A DNA stretch of 64,000 bases from Lasiosphaeria ovina (GCA_033439765.1 JAULSN010000003.1:434001-498000), one strand, 5' to 3'. Numbered from the stretch's first letter, positions 45,656 to 56,067 are shown. Notes: a model not told the origin generated them from the sequence alone. Numbers and translations are program-made.

Positions 45656-46230
45656 ATGGTGCCCATCGCACGAGCCATTGCCCCGTCTGGAGGAATCCTG
45701 CGGGTCCTCCGTCCTGCCGCTGTGTGTGGCAGCGCCCCCCCGCCTCCTGTTCACGTCGCCGCGCTTGCGCCGCCCGCCCAACGTCATAAGCAAGCCCGTC
45801 GACGACATCGACGTCGTCTTTGACTACCCGTCCGAGAAACAGGGCAGCTATGCGCACATGGCCAAGCACATGGCCAAGCACACGGCCGGGTCGCCCCATC
45901 GACAAGGAGTCGAGCTGGCCGGACAACAGCATTCTATACGTGACTTCGCCGCCTTTCAGTCAGGTGTGTTGGGACCGAATACTATGCTGACAATGTGTGT
46001 TCTAGGTACATACATTGGCCATCATGACCCTCGGCCCTAGGGGCCTGTACATGTCCATCCGCGACATGCGCGGCACGCCCGCCCACCTCGCCCACGCCCA
46101 CGCCCACGCCGACCGCATTGGCGACCCCGGTACCGACGCCTGCCGCACCACCGGCCACGTCCACCACACTCATCCCGCCCACAAGCCCAACAATGATCTC
46201 AGGGAGAAGTGGATTGGCTGGGGCGGCTGA
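45656..46230 (+). pseudogene. Small probably mitochondrial protein gene with two single-base frame breaks
   Basis: ATG 45656 opens MVPIARAIAPSGGILRVLRP, a good mitochondrial targeting sequence. At the C7 run 45735-45741 the frame must drop one base to go on as LLFTSPRL, NVISKPVDDIDVVFDYPSEK and the doubled AHMAKHMAKH. At GGG 45888-45890 one base must again be dropped to read RPIDKESSWPDNSILYVTSP. A 42-base intron (45964-46005) then joins PPFSQ to VHTLAIMTLGPRGLYMSIRD, a His-rich stretch, and the end DLREKWIGWGG before TGA 46230. Without the two bases it would be about 165 residues. The coding look is convincing but I do not recognise the family. Either it is a recent pseudogene or both bases are consensus errors in homopolymer-like runs; no intron can explain gaps this small. 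Confidence 0.6.
45855..45878 (+). repeat. Perfect 12-base tandem duplication in coding sequence
   Basis: CACATGGCCAAG occurs twice in tandem and then starts a third, degenerate copy (CACACGGCC). It doubles the residues HMAK and keeps frame by itself; the frame break follows ten bases later. Confidence 0.9.
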
Positions 46231-47226
46231 ATGGGTCCGAGTGGGCTGCTGGTGAATTCCAAGAAGATATGTGACGAACTAAAAGATTCCTCGGCTGTGT
46301 CGTTTCGGTTGATGTTGGCGTCGGGTAGGTGCCTGCTTAGGCATTATGGGCAAAGAAATTGGATACCTACCTGTAGTTGACTTTGGAGTCATGGTTCATA
46401 GTTATCAGTTCCAGTCTCATGCATGATGGTCGTGTAAAGTCTTCGTACAGCTGAACGTCGACTGAACTGTGATATGTGACGCTGGACCTACTCGTGCGTC
46501 AGTTGCTGTCCGTATCAAGCTTGATTCGAGGTTCTGCGTGTCACATGGCTACCGTGATAGGGAGGGTTTGCAATAACTTCCTAAGGTTCGAACGGTTTTG
46601 AATCATTACTCGGACAAACAATGGCAACAGACTTTCAGCGGTAAACCGATTCAAAAAGTCCCTGTGGTGATATATTGTTGGTCGAAAATGGTAACACGTC
46701 TACCTGGTCCAGTTTGTCATTTCTGGCGGCTGAGGAGGCTCTCTTAGTGTCGAGATATTAAAGCCCAAGAGCGGTCCAGACCAGTGGTAGAGTAGGTGTG
46801 ATTTTTTCTTCATTTGGACCTTACAGCGTGCCATGACGCCCTTCACTCGTCCTCTTGCGGGGCCGGGCCCAGACCATGCCTACGCTTCCGAGGTAAGACT
46901 TTTTAGGCGCCCGAGTACGAGACGGCTCTCAGAGGCATAACATAACGAGTAGGCGGCCGCAGCGGACGACCCTCCGGATTGGCCTAGAAAAGAGATCGTA
47001 CACCGCTCTTCACCCCAATTAGGGCACAGACAAGAATGGTTTGGGTCATAGTTAGAGCACCGTTAGGTCACGTCAAGTCACGTCAATGGGTCAGAGTGAG
47101 CAGGGCGAAGGTGATCAATTCCTTTTTTTTTTTTTAAAAACAAAACTTCTCCCTCCCACCTCCCATCTCATATAGCAAAACCAGGTCGGAAAAAAAATTA
47201 GTTACCGCCCATCTATATGTCGTTAT
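46231..47226. other. Intergenic region, no supported gene
   Basis: About 1 kb. An ATG at 46833 opens 20 codons ending at a perfect GTAAGA donor, but no convincing further exon was found. Confidence 0.4.
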
Positions 47227-48000
47227 CAGCTATGGAATAGTATGAAGATTAGAGAAAGAGATAGACTTACGCTGTCGGCGTCGATGGGGGGCGGGGGCGC
47301 CGGCAGCCAACCACTCGGTAAATGCGAGGTAGTCGGCGGCGGTGGGGGCAGGCGCGGCGAGGGGGGGCAGGGCCGGGGCAGCTGCGGCGTTGGCGGCGCG
47401 CCAACCCAAGAAGCCGGCCAGGGCAGGTGCGGCCGGAGCGGGGAGAGCTGCAACAGCAGCGGTGCCATCGGCGGCGTCGGCGGCGTCGGCGAGGACGAGC
47501 CCGAAGGCGTTGGCCTCGTCACTGCGGAAAAAAAACAATGTTAATGAGGAAGAGAGAAGAGAGCGGAGGGGGGGGGGGGGGGGGACGCACAAACGCTGGG
47601 GCTCGCGCTCCGCCTCGGTCAGCCGCTCCCGGAGAAGCGCGCAATCGCCGACTAAATCGGCCCGGTACGCAGGGCACTACCCCCGCAACCCTGACGGTGG
47701 ACTCGCCGACGGTTCTGTAGGCATATTAGTGTTAGTCTGAGGCCTATCTGAGAAACATGGACGCGTGGGGAGGTGTCGTGTAAGGGTAGACTATTTCTGC
47801 TGCTGCTGCAGCTATGGTGATGGTGGTGTTGGTGTGGTTGTTGTTGTCGCTGTTGTGCTTGTTGCTGCTGCTGCTGTTGCTGGTTGGGGCTGCCTGAAGA
47901 AGAAAAAAAGAGAAGAGAAGAGAGAGAGGCGGGGAGGGGGAGGAGGTACTTAAGCATAAAACTTTTTCTTTGCCTCGTTGGCTCTTTCCCTTTATACAAA
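47227..48000 (-). repeat. Low-complexity repeat locus, copy A (Ala/Gln-rich, gene-like)
   Basis: Shares an ordered set of landmarks with copy B at 57560-58420 in the same orientation. From left to right on the plus strand: a GACTTAC (minus-strand donor) at the left end; a GC-rich Ala/Pro-coding block; an ACATGGA...GCGT.GG.AGGTGTC segment; CTG repeats; a GAGAAGAGAAGAGAGAGAG purine tract; and TCGTTGGCTCTTTCC. On the minus strand a plausible exon 47521-47271 (251 bases, Ala-rich with FLGWRAANAA and YLAFTEWLAAG) is bounded by CCGCAG and GTAAGT. A G run of about 17 at 47566 breaks any upstream frame. It could be a decayed gene family or a transposon-derived repeat. Confidence 0.5.
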
Positions 48001-49144
48001 ATGTACATTGAAGTCCCCGCAAAGCCACTAGCACAGCCAAGGTGGATTTTTAGTGGGGGTCCCAGCGCGCGATGTACATGTACTGCGGTTTGAACGAAGA
48101 CGTCCAACCGACGACCCAGACACGATGTCCAGGAAAGAACGGGAAACTTGGAAAGCAGTGAGAGGAAGGTAATTCCCCTTTACTATTCTTATCCTCTTAA
48201 TTGTGACTGACGCTCATTATAAGCTACCTGGCAAGTTAGGAAGGGGTCGCTGAACGGTCCCTCCGGCGGCCCTCCGGGGGCGCCTGCGGCGGGCTTCTCG
48301 CTGCGCTCGGTATTCCGCGGCTGAAGGAATCTAAGGTTTATCCGATTGACCAATTCCCATCTCCCATTTTGACACGGACCTTAATTGACCAATCCCTGTT
48401 CGACAAACTTTCGGCACCTCTACGGTATAGTAGTAGAGACAGCCTCTCTACGCCACACTCCGGCTCGCAAGCTCGCCTCCGGTGGCTCCGTTCAGCTGAA
48501 TGACCGTCTTTCGAACCAACTTACACGTACCTACAAGATGGAGCAACTTCTTTCCCAAAAAGGAGACATCGATGGCACTTGCCTAACCTACCTGATGAAT
48601 AACGCCACTAAACGGCAGAGTGGCAGAGGGCCGAGAATCGCGAAAATGATCGTCCCAGGACAGCTCACCCATCAAATCTAACGAGCGACTGTATGTTCAG
48701 CGCGCGTGCAGTGTGATTTGAGCATGGTTGCCAGGGGCTTGCAAAAGGATCTTTAGCAGGGTCACTTTGGCTGGGCCAGATGGTCGGAAGATGTTAGCAT
48801 TTACTGTTAAATCGTGGGGGCCATCGGTTTCTGTTGCACGTGATCTAGATTGACTGAGCATTGAATTGTCTGCCTAGATAGGTCTAAAATACAGGTAAAA
48901 GGTATCTTCTTATAACCAACTAGACCTCTGAATATCCCCACGGAAATCCGTATCCCGGCCAGGCCTTCAGGGCAACCAGAATGCCGTAGACTAAGCGGAT
49001 CTCCGGTTGTGAGGGATTTTGAGGGCATTCGGGCGTAAGCTAAGGATGTAAACAGAAGCTAAGAAAGGAATGGCTCATTTTTTCACACTAGGGTCGGCAA
49101 CAGTCTCTTTTATGTACTTTTTTTTTTCGTATTATAACTACCGT
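48001..49144. other. Intergenic region, no supported gene
   Basis: About 1.1 kb. A GC-rich patch at 48240-48310 (CTCCGGCGGCCCTCCGGGG type) and two nearby TTGACCAAT(T/C)CC direct repeats (about 48347 and 48385) are the only structures noticed. Confidence 0.4.
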
Positions 49145-49849
49145 CTAAACTTCATTTTGTTCGCTTCTGTTAGAGCGCTTGTTCCTTGGGAAGGATCTTT
49201 TCCTCCGTATCCAAGAAAGATGTTTGTAGGTGCGTGACTGGGGATAGCAAGGAAAATGTGCCTGAGTGTTTGGGGTGATCAATTCCAAGTCGGCGCTCTT
49301 CTTTCGGGGTGGTGCGCTCGTCATCGGAGGAGCTGCCAGAATCGTCATCTCCGAGGTGCATGGTCTGCGTCCGCTTTCGACACACTTAAGACCGGCCGCT
49401 CTTGGCTTCCTCTTCTTGGTTTTGATTGGAGAGACGATTCTCACTTCTGACTCGTCCCCCCCCAAGACTCTTGATCTTAGAGGGGTCCCCGGTCTGCGCC
49501 CGGCCCTTCATGGAGGACCTGAGGGTCCTGGCGTCGTCCCCGGTCTGCGCCCGGCCCTTCATGGAGGACCTGAGGTCCTGGCGTCGTCCCCGGTCTGCGC
49601 CCGGCCCTTCATGGCTGCCTTGACGTATTTATCTCGTGACTTGATACCCACACGGTGTGTGTATGTATGTGGAAGATAACTCAAGCGTCGTCGGCCGTCG
49701 TCGTCGTCGTCGTCGGCCGCGTCGTCCTGGATGAAGAAGGACTTGACGGCCTCGCCCATGATGCATTTGGACAATGTCCTTTGTGCATTTGGACGATGCC
49801 TTTCATGCATTCTCCTTTTCCCGACAAATCTATCAAAGCATCCTGCTTG
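49145..49849 (-). other. Possible decayed minus-strand gene around a 51-base tandem repeat
   Basis: An ATG at 49759 begins MGEAVKSFFIQDDAADDDDDD; the frame continues through YVKAAMKGRAQTGDDA into the repeats, where a 50-base unit shifts the frame. Beyond them, charged segments (SEVRIVSPIKTKKRKPR, GDDDSGSSSDDE) appear in different frames. This resembles a small acidic/basic nuclear protein that has lost its frame, but no family is recognised and the segments may be unrelated. Confidence 0.3.
49487..49615 (-). repeat. Tandem repeat of 51/50 bases
   Basis: Units start with CCCCGGTCTGCGCCCGGCCC at 49487, 49538 and 49588 (the third is partial, about 28 bases). Unit 2 lacks one G (GAGGTCC for GAGGGTCC). 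Read on the minus strand a unit codes 17 residues including MKGRAQTGDDARTLR; the one-base loss breaks periodic translation. Confidence 0.92.
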
Positions 49850-50731
49850 CTATCGTTCCAAATCCATCGCATCAGGGGCTGGGCCCTCAGCCAGGGAGGG
49901 CTCCGCGCCGTCCGCATTGCCCCCTCCTCCAAGAACATGCCTGCTCAAGAACGCCACCGCATCGTCCATGCCGGTCGGCGCGTTGAACCAATGCCCGCCA
50001 CAGGTGTACTCCTTCCACTCGACGCTCATGCCGAACCCACGCAGCGTATCACGCAGAAGCCGCCCGTTCTGGACCAGGACGAGCGGGTCGTCGGCGCAAT
50101 GCTCCAGCAAGACAGGCGTGTTACGAAGGGCATGGTCCGGGGCAGTGGCAGCGCCGTCGCCCGCCAGGCCGAGGGCGCTCCGCATCCCTGCAAGGTCGCG
50201 CCCGGCGAACGGGCAGCGAGAAGAGAAGCCCAGGAAAGCGGCAAGCCGCCTCTCACCCTGCACAACCACGCCTGGTGTTGCCAACATGTTGTCGAGATTG
50301 AAGAGGACGTGCGCGCCGGTCGCGCCGCCCATGCTGATGCCGGCCAGCACGATACGGTCCCAGCGGCCAGCCAGCAGCGCGGCTTCGTCGGCGAGCAGGC
50401 GGTAGACGGCGGGGACGGCTTCGCGCAGCCCGACGGCCTGCAGGTCCTCGCGGTCGGCGAAGTCGCGCACGTTCCAGACGTCGAACCACTGCGGCCACGA
50501 GGTGCCCGGCGGCGCGCTGGCGAGGGCGCGCTCCGGCGCCTGCGGGAACACCCAGCGGAATGACGGGAGGGCGTCGGCGAGCGTGCGGCCCCGTGAGTCG
50601 CGCGACGCGGCCAGCGACGCGGCAAAGTGGCGCGCGTTGTCGCCGCGGCCGTGTAGGAAGACCACAGTGTGGGTGTGTGGCTCTCTGGGGTTGACGGTGA
50701 TGAAGGGCACGGTTAATACTGCTGCTGCCAT
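49850..50731 (-). CDS. Serine esterase, acyl-protein thioesterase/phospholipase family
   Basis: Single exon, 293 residues, starting MAAAVLTVPFITVNP at the first in-frame ATG. Family motifs: VVFLHGRGDNARHFA (oxyanion side), FPQAPER, SWPQWFDVWNVRD, nucleophile VLAGISMGGATGAHVLF, acid in EHCADDPLVL and catalytic His in GGHWFNAPTGMDDAVAFL. This is the order of the abhydrolase_2 group, which includes acyl-protein thioesterase 1, but the C-terminal half is longer and closer to the fungal secondary-metabolite and lipid esterases of that group. No signal peptide, so cytosolic. Substrate unknown. Broken pieces of a close copy occur at 55921-56067 and 56267-56304. Confidence 0.9.
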   Translation of the reverse strand: MAAAVLTVPFITVNPREPHTHTVVFLHGRGDNARHFAASLAASRDSRGRTLADALPSFRWVFPQAPERALASAPPGTSWPQWFDVWNVRDFADREDLQAVGLREAVPAVYRLLADEAALLAGRWDRIVLAGISMGGATGAHVLFNLDNMLATPGVVVQGERRLAAFLGFSSRCPFAGRDLAGMRSALGLAGDGAATAPDHALRNTPVLLEHCADDPLVLVQNGRLLRDTLRGFGMSVEWKEYTCGGHWFNAPTGMDDAVAFLSRHVLGGGGNADGAEPSLAEGPAPDAMDLER

Positions 50732-50922
50732 GATGGAGGGCTTGGGTGATGTAGAAACTTTTGCGTAGGAGGGCTGCACTTTGGGGGAGGGTTTTTATGT
50801 CGATTGTTCAAATTGGTAGCTCGAGGTAGGCGGTTACCTCAACGTCAACTGGTACGGGCCCCGGGCGCACGAAAAGGGAGCAATGAACGCCTCGGCGGCT
50901 AAGACTTAGCCGCCGCACCGTT

Positions 50923-52830
50923 TCAGACGGCGTCCCCTGACTCCCAGCTGCGCCTCTCAACTTCAAACTCGCGAGAATAGTCGCCAAGAGCCCGGAATAC
51001 CGCGTGAATCAAATTGTTATACCGCCGCGGCCATCTGAATCCCTCAAACATGGCCTTTGTGTATTCCCAGTACTCGGGATAGTGCCCGGTGCTCTCCCAG
51101 TCCACAATGCCCGTCACGCTCCAGCCGGTGCTTCCGTCCGTCCGAGTAACCTGATCCACCAAGATGTTCCGCGGGTTAAGGTCTGCATGCGTGAAAAGAA
51201 TTCGATGACCCTGGCGGGCAGGGTCATCGGAGAATCGGAGAACTTGATTGAACGACGACTCGTCAGGAAAAGGCCCGATAGGCCTTGCGCCGCCGATCCG
51301 GGGCTCTCTGCATGCCTCGCCAAGCGTGTTGCTGATGGCGTTGCCTGGACTGGACGGAATGGGCATGTTTCTGAGTTGGGCCAGGTAGTCTCGCAACTGA
51401 GCCGTTATCTGGTCGCAATCGTTGTCCGACAGCACATGCAGGCAACGAGACAGGGGTAAGCCAGGGACTCTCGTGCTCAGGAGATAGGCTGCAGAAGATG
51501 AACTGCCGCTTCGGTCTCTCGGCGCAATCGCTACATCTAGTGCTGATGGAGTCGGGATCGAGGTGTGCTGGCGAACCGCTCGTAGCGCGTTGAATTCGTT
51601 GCGAAGTTCGTCAGAGTCTGCACGGTACTTCAAATACAGCCCAAGCGGTAGTCTTTGGACGGCCGCTGCCAGGGGCTCCTGCCCGTAAAAATGTCTTCCG
51701 AGCCGTTTCAGCATGCCGTAGGCCGCAAACCGGACGCTGCTGGGGACAGCCCGCCAGCCCGCCAGAAGAACGCGGGAGAAAAGGCGGCAAAGTGCAGTGA
51801 CCGGTTTCAGTAGTACAGTTCTCAGATGCTGCGTTCTTGTGGCAATCGGCGACATCGGTGCATGTGAAAGTGTTCTTGAAATGTCGAGGAACTGGATGGC
51901 CCCGGACAATCTGGCATGGGAACCTATGAAGCGCGCGTCGACTTTCTCGATGCCTTGCCGGGAGTGATCACCCAGTAATGAGAACGAGCCATCAAGCTCG
52001 ATCGGTGCCTCCGGTTTGATGAGAACATGTCTGATTTTGTACTAATTATTCCAAAGGTTGTGTTGTCAGGTCAAAGGGGGCCAGGAAACGTGTATGAAAC
52101 CAGCTCGAGGATCGCGAATATCGACTCACCTCGACCATCGAATGTTCCAGTCGGTCTAATCTGACAAGGCCGTGTGCAAACGCCTGGGCCGCAGATCTTC
52201 GTACCAGCCAATGATTCTTGTGAGGCAGCAGACGGTCGGGGTTTCTAACGTAGGACAACCACCAATCTCGGTATGGCGGCCCGAAGAAGGCACCGAGCAT
52301 GTCATTTATTCCGTCCTTTGACTGTCTGTGAGCTCTCTCTTCCCTGGCGGCGTTTTCGTTGAAGATGGCGACCATACCTTATCTGTAACCCATCCAGACG
52401 GAACAGGGAGAATGGGAGCGACAACAAGAGGGTCACGAAAAGTGCCAGGCTTCCCCGTAATGCAGCACCTGTTCCCGTCTCGTCTGATGATGTCCTGCTG
52501 TGCAACGGCGTCTGGTGGTGGCGGGGCAGAACCATTTTGGGCGACTGGGCACGGTGGTCAGTCGGAGGCAAGGGAAGAAAACGGGGGTTGGAAGGTTGGA
52601 AATGGGGACGGAAATGGAATTTACCTACTCGAATCAATGATATGGGACCAGTTAGACACCAGCGAGGAACCGTCGCCATGCGCTAACTGGGCTGCGACGT
52701 AGCGGGCAGCTATAGTAGGATTCATAGCCTCAGTGACAAAAGAGGCGAGCAGCGGGCCAGATGGGTATGGTAGGCCCACGTCCTCGATGAGTGACAATGC
52801 ACTCTTCACCCCGTCAGCAGTGCCATCCAT
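50923..52830 (-). CDS. Aminoglycoside-phosphotransferase-like (APH) kinase-fold protein
   Basis: Exons 52830-52629, 52377-52130 and 52041-50923; introns of 251 and 88 bases; 522 residues, all phases closing. In the C-terminal half: LGLYLKYRAD (Lys of the ATP site), NEFNALRAVRQHTSIPTPS, catalytic loop LFTHADLNPRNILVD and metal motif GIVDWESTGHYPEYWEYTKA, the standard APH/choline-kinase-like pattern widespread in fungi. The first exon begins MDGTADGVKSALSLIEDVGL; residues 1-150 show no known domain. The exon 1 to 2 junction (donor GTAGGT at 52628, end AAG at 52378) is the weakest part, picked because it alone keeps both frames open. Such fungal proteins phosphorylate unknown small molecules; resistance to aminoglycosides should not be inferred. 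Confidence 0.83.
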
Positions 52831-53241
52831 GTTACGATGCAGCGACAATGGTTGAGGTGAAGTGATGGCGCCGATGATACTTGGGATCCCAATTGTCGGT
52901 CGGGTAAGTTAAGGTAAATTTAACTTGGTTGAACGAGTTGCGCGACCGACCACCCTGGGATGACTAATTCCAAGGGTCAGGCACAATTCCCCAATGGGAA
53001 GGCCTTGTTGCCCAGTGAAAAGTGGGGTTTGTCTGAGGGCGAAAATGCACAACAGGAGCCTGTTGCCGCGCGTTTCTGTGTTGCTCATTCAAAGTAAAAG
53101 TTTTACAAATCAAATTATTCCCACTGCGCTGCCTGCACGAGAACTGGTAGCTTGCCAAGGAGCGCAGTAGTCCAGCGGTTAGTGACTTTTCACAATTCTA
53201 AAGGGTATAAGAAGCTGACAGCTTCGTCTTAATAGAATACG
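52831..53241. other. Divergent promoter region between the APH and DUF3716 genes
   Basis: About 410 bases separating two genes transcribed away from each other. A tRNA-like fragment (TAGTCCAGCGGTTAG, 53168-53182) was noticed but has no partner arms. Confidence 0.5.
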
Positions 53242-53731
53242 ATGGCGAAAAAGTTCCCTATTTTGCAGGCTACCACGCCCGAAGGTGTTGCTATCGACAT
53301 CATTGAGTGTAGCAAGCCCCGGGTCAAGCGGATTCTGAAGGGCAATAATGTACGTTACGTTACGTCCTAGCCCCAAGACAAGAATGGTATTAGCTAATAA
53401 ACCTTAGGCTGTACAGAAGCTGCTAGCAAGTCTGCCAGCTAAAGACATTCAAGCTTATAGAGGCCGGGTCAAACCCAAAAAGACCTGCAAACGGCCCTCA
53501 TACTATAACGCTGTCTTGATACAGAGCCGAGGAACACTAGGCCAGCCCTGCGACTGGTGCGCTAGCAAGCCGAACAACGGGCCCTTTCTCGACTGTCGAA
53601 GCGCCAGTGGCTTCTTTGGGGGCTCTTGTGCCAACTGTAAATGGCGAGACCGCGCTTCGAAATGTTCTCATGTCGAGCCTAAGAAGGCCAAGGTCGACGA
53701 GACCTCAGCGGTGGATAAAGACAAGGAGTAG
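53242..53731 (+). CDS. DUF3716 zinc-ribbon-like protein
   Basis: Exons 53242-53349 and 53408-53731, intron of 58 bases (GTACGT to TTAG); 143 residues. Begins MAKKFPILQATTPEG. The C-terminal half carries the cysteine pattern of this fungus-specific family: PCDWCASKPNNGPFLDCRS, FFGGSCANCKWRDRASKCSH, likely one zinc site. Members are abundant in Pezizomycotina accessory regions; function unknown. The lysine-rich end (KKAKVDETSA) stops at TAG 53729-53731, but the same frame runs on with a plausible helix (RDAILLAGVVEVFIRAW), so the stop may be a recent mutation of a longer gene. It lies between the APH gene and an unrecognised gene on the same strand. Confidence 0.82.
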
Positions 53732-54263
53732 GGCGCCAAGGGTAGTACTCGGGACGCGATCCTGCTGGCGGGGGTTGTGGAGGTATTTATAAGGGCGTGG
53801 TTCAAGATACAATGGAGGGTTCCAAATCATTGGATGGAATGCCGCCCCCGTCGTCGAAAGCCACTACCTGATACCCGACAGTGGCACACCGGAAGGCGGC
53901 AGCCATGGATGGCTACCTAGACGCCAAACAACGCCGACCGCCAGCCGCTAACCGCCAACAACGACCCGACATGCAGCCTAGAAGATTGGAAGTGCAAGGT
54001 GTGCAAGCCCGGCCAATGGAAGATAGCAACCGCCGCGAACCACGGAGGAATTCTGTCGATATAATCAAGTCCATTTAACCCGTCTGTTGAGTCTGGTTAC
54101 CATGCCTCTCACCCGTCTTCCCATCGACCTTTCACATCTTTTATCATTGACACTAGTTTTCCAAAGCCGGTCTTTGGCATCTTCTTTGTATTGTATTATC
54201 AGTATCCTCACGTTGCGTTTCGAAACGTCTGGTCTCGAAATACTATCGTCTGCCTCCACCACA
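53732..54263. other. Spacer with possible readthrough codons of the DUF3716 gene
   Basis: The first 60-200 bases remain open in the DUF3716 frame (see that entry). The rest is unremarkable, ending in the promoter of the next gene. Confidence 0.45.
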
Positions 54264-55050
54264 ATGTCCATGATCCAGGATAACACCCTGTACATTACCC
54301 TCCAGTATCTCCGCACCGTTGAAGGGCAGCGCAAATACGTAACTCATCCCTCCGGAAATAAAGTCCTCAAAGTGTCCAGGTCTACCCTCCACTGACCAGC
54401 ATTGCAGCACTGAGGCCTCTTCAGTAGCGGGAGCACGGCTCCGGCCGGGGTTCTGGCGCACGCTACCGACGTCGACCGGGCGCCCCTAGACTTGTACACT
54501 CAAGTGCGGCCCGTCTCGAACCCCTTGGCGTCGGGCACCTTGGTTGTGGTCCTGAAGATTGCGCGCTCTCCGGGCCGGGACGCCCTCGAGTTCTGCGCCA
54601 ACATTGACAATGTCGGCCTCATGGACCCCCGACGCCTCCCTCCCGGAGAAATCCAATGGACCTGCCGCGTCTGGGTCAAGGAGGTTCTGAAGGTTCTGCA
54701 GAAAAAGGGGTACATCCAGTTTTCAGCAGATGTTGGTATGTGACTGGAATGGCCAGCACCATGTCGGAACTTGAAGTTGCTGACACGTCTCAGACGCGAT
54801 TGAGCACTGCTGCCAGCGCGTGGCTGACGAAAACATTCAGTTCATGGGCAGCGCAAAGGTCTTCAACCATCTGGGCTGGTTGGAACCTCCAGACTCCAGC
54901 AGGGATACATTAATGGAGTCTGATGCAATGGTGCCAAGAGGCCGCTCCTATTACGGACCGTCACCCATGGACATTGACTTGTCTGGAGGATATTACACGG
55001 GCTCCAAGCCCATGATTATTGACTCCAGCGGGGGTAGCTATTGGGGCTAG
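54264..55050 (+). CDS. Unrecognised three-exon gene with repeated acidic C-terminal motif
   Basis: Exons 54264-54379, 54428-54735 and 54794-55050; introns of 48 and 58 bases with CTGAC branch sites; 226 residues, all in phase. Begins MSMIQDNTLYITLQYLR, then THPSGNKVLKVS, a mid region LVVVLKIARSPGRDALEF, a helical WTCRVWVKEVLKVLQKKGYI, and AIEHCCQRVADENIQF. The WxCRxWVKEVL pattern recalls small fungal proteins whose C-terminal half ends in a Cys-Gln-x-Trp-Val block (papain-like-fold relatives), here with Cys-Arg instead; I offer this as a faint resemblance only. The tail holds two copies of P-M-x-I-D-x-S-G-G-x-Y-x-G. The first donor (GTCTAC) is not consensus, so exon 1 is less sure than exons 2 and 3. 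Confidence 0.68.
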
Positions 55051-55920
55051 TCCCTTTTAGAACAGCCATACTATACGTTTCAGGAAGCATAATTAGACAC
55101 TGACTTGCTCTCATTGTCAATGACAGCGGGGGTCTCCCTGCTGTCCCGCCATGCGTCCCCAGTGCCGTTCGCAAACTGGTGTGGATCGAGTGATGGTGAC
55201 TGCCCGTCACATGTGCTGAGCCCTGCGACAGATCGCCATTAGTACGGCGTCTGTCTGGGAAACGCAGAGGCGTAAAAAAATGCGAGGGAGGGTGGCATAC
55301 ATTGGGCGTGTTGTTGTTGCCGCTGTTACGCTAAAACAGCGCCGAGTTGACAGTTATCGCCAGCGAGTTGGCCAACCAAATAGAGGTTTTCGAGAGAGTC
55401 TGGACGAGCTATGCAGGCCAGTGTTGTTTCGAACTGACTGTCAAAGTGCTGGAGAATGTCAGCAAACAACTATGCGCTTGGGACGTGGTGTGCCTGCTTG
55501 AACTAATAAAGGTGACACCATTAGGTGGTGCTGTGCCGGGAAAGCGAGAAGACGGCGCGGCGGGTTGCGAGGAGCTCTTGCTGCGGCTCGTCCGATGCCG
55601 ATGATATTTGCCCCTTCTGGCCGTGATTGAACCTCTCCTCGTGGGCTGGGTTGCTGCTTGCCAGTTGTAGGAGCTGCAGAAGCTCAATGTCCGCTAAGTC
55701 TAGTAGATTCCGACCTGGTGGTTCCAGTACTCTCCTTCTTATCTTTTTCCCTCGTAATCGCATTTCTTATAGCTGAGGTTTTCACGCCGGGAAACAATGC
55801 TCCTCCCGGCATCAATGCCTTTGGGCGGGCGTTCCTAAGCACACCGTGAAACAACGCCAATCGTGATATCCCAAGGAATACCCCGCAGTCCATGTGACGA
55901 GTGTGTTCCTCATTCCGCAC
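55051..55920. other. Intergenic region with a weak exon-like stretch
   Basis: About 870 bases. A plus-strand open stretch from about 55340 to 55515 (CTAAAACAG before it, AAG/GTGACA after it) reads as a helical peptide but has no known domain and no partner exons; not called. Confidence 0.4.
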
Positions 55921-56067
55921 CCTCGCCAACGCGCCGCTGGGCACCTCGTGGCCACAGTAGTTCGACGTCTGGAACGGGCGCGACTTCGCCAATCGCGAAG
56001 ACTTGCAGGCTGTCGGGCTGCGCGAAGCCGTCCCCGCCGACAACCGCCTATTTATTGCTTCATGGAC
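55921..56067 (+). pseudogene. Fragment of a second copy of the serine esterase
   Basis: In frame it reads LGTSWPQ stop FDVWNGRDFANREDLQAVGL then REAVPADNRL, closely matching SWPQWFDVWNVRDFADREDL and REAVPAVYRL of the intact gene (minus strand, around 50530-50390). The tryptophan TGG has become TAG; the other differences are mostly C to T or G to A. It matches only about 50 codons in the middle of the esterase. Confidence 0.88.

Noticed and set aside
46833..47031. Small spliced gene (20 codons, GTAAGA donor, later CCGCAG)
   Set aside because: Product would be about 39 residues with no recognisable feature; chance splice-like sites are common.
48240..48500. Possible terminal inverted repeats of a small DNA transposon around GCTGAACGG
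   Set aside because: Only about nine bases pair and no target duplication was found.
53168..53182. tRNA-like TAGTCCAGCGGTTAG
   Set aside because: Resembles a D-arm, but there is no anticodon arm, T-arm (GGTTCGA) or acceptor stem in the right place.
55340..55612. Helical plus-strand frame as an exon
   Set aside because: Has a fair acceptor before and a weak donor after, but no matching further exons and no known domain.
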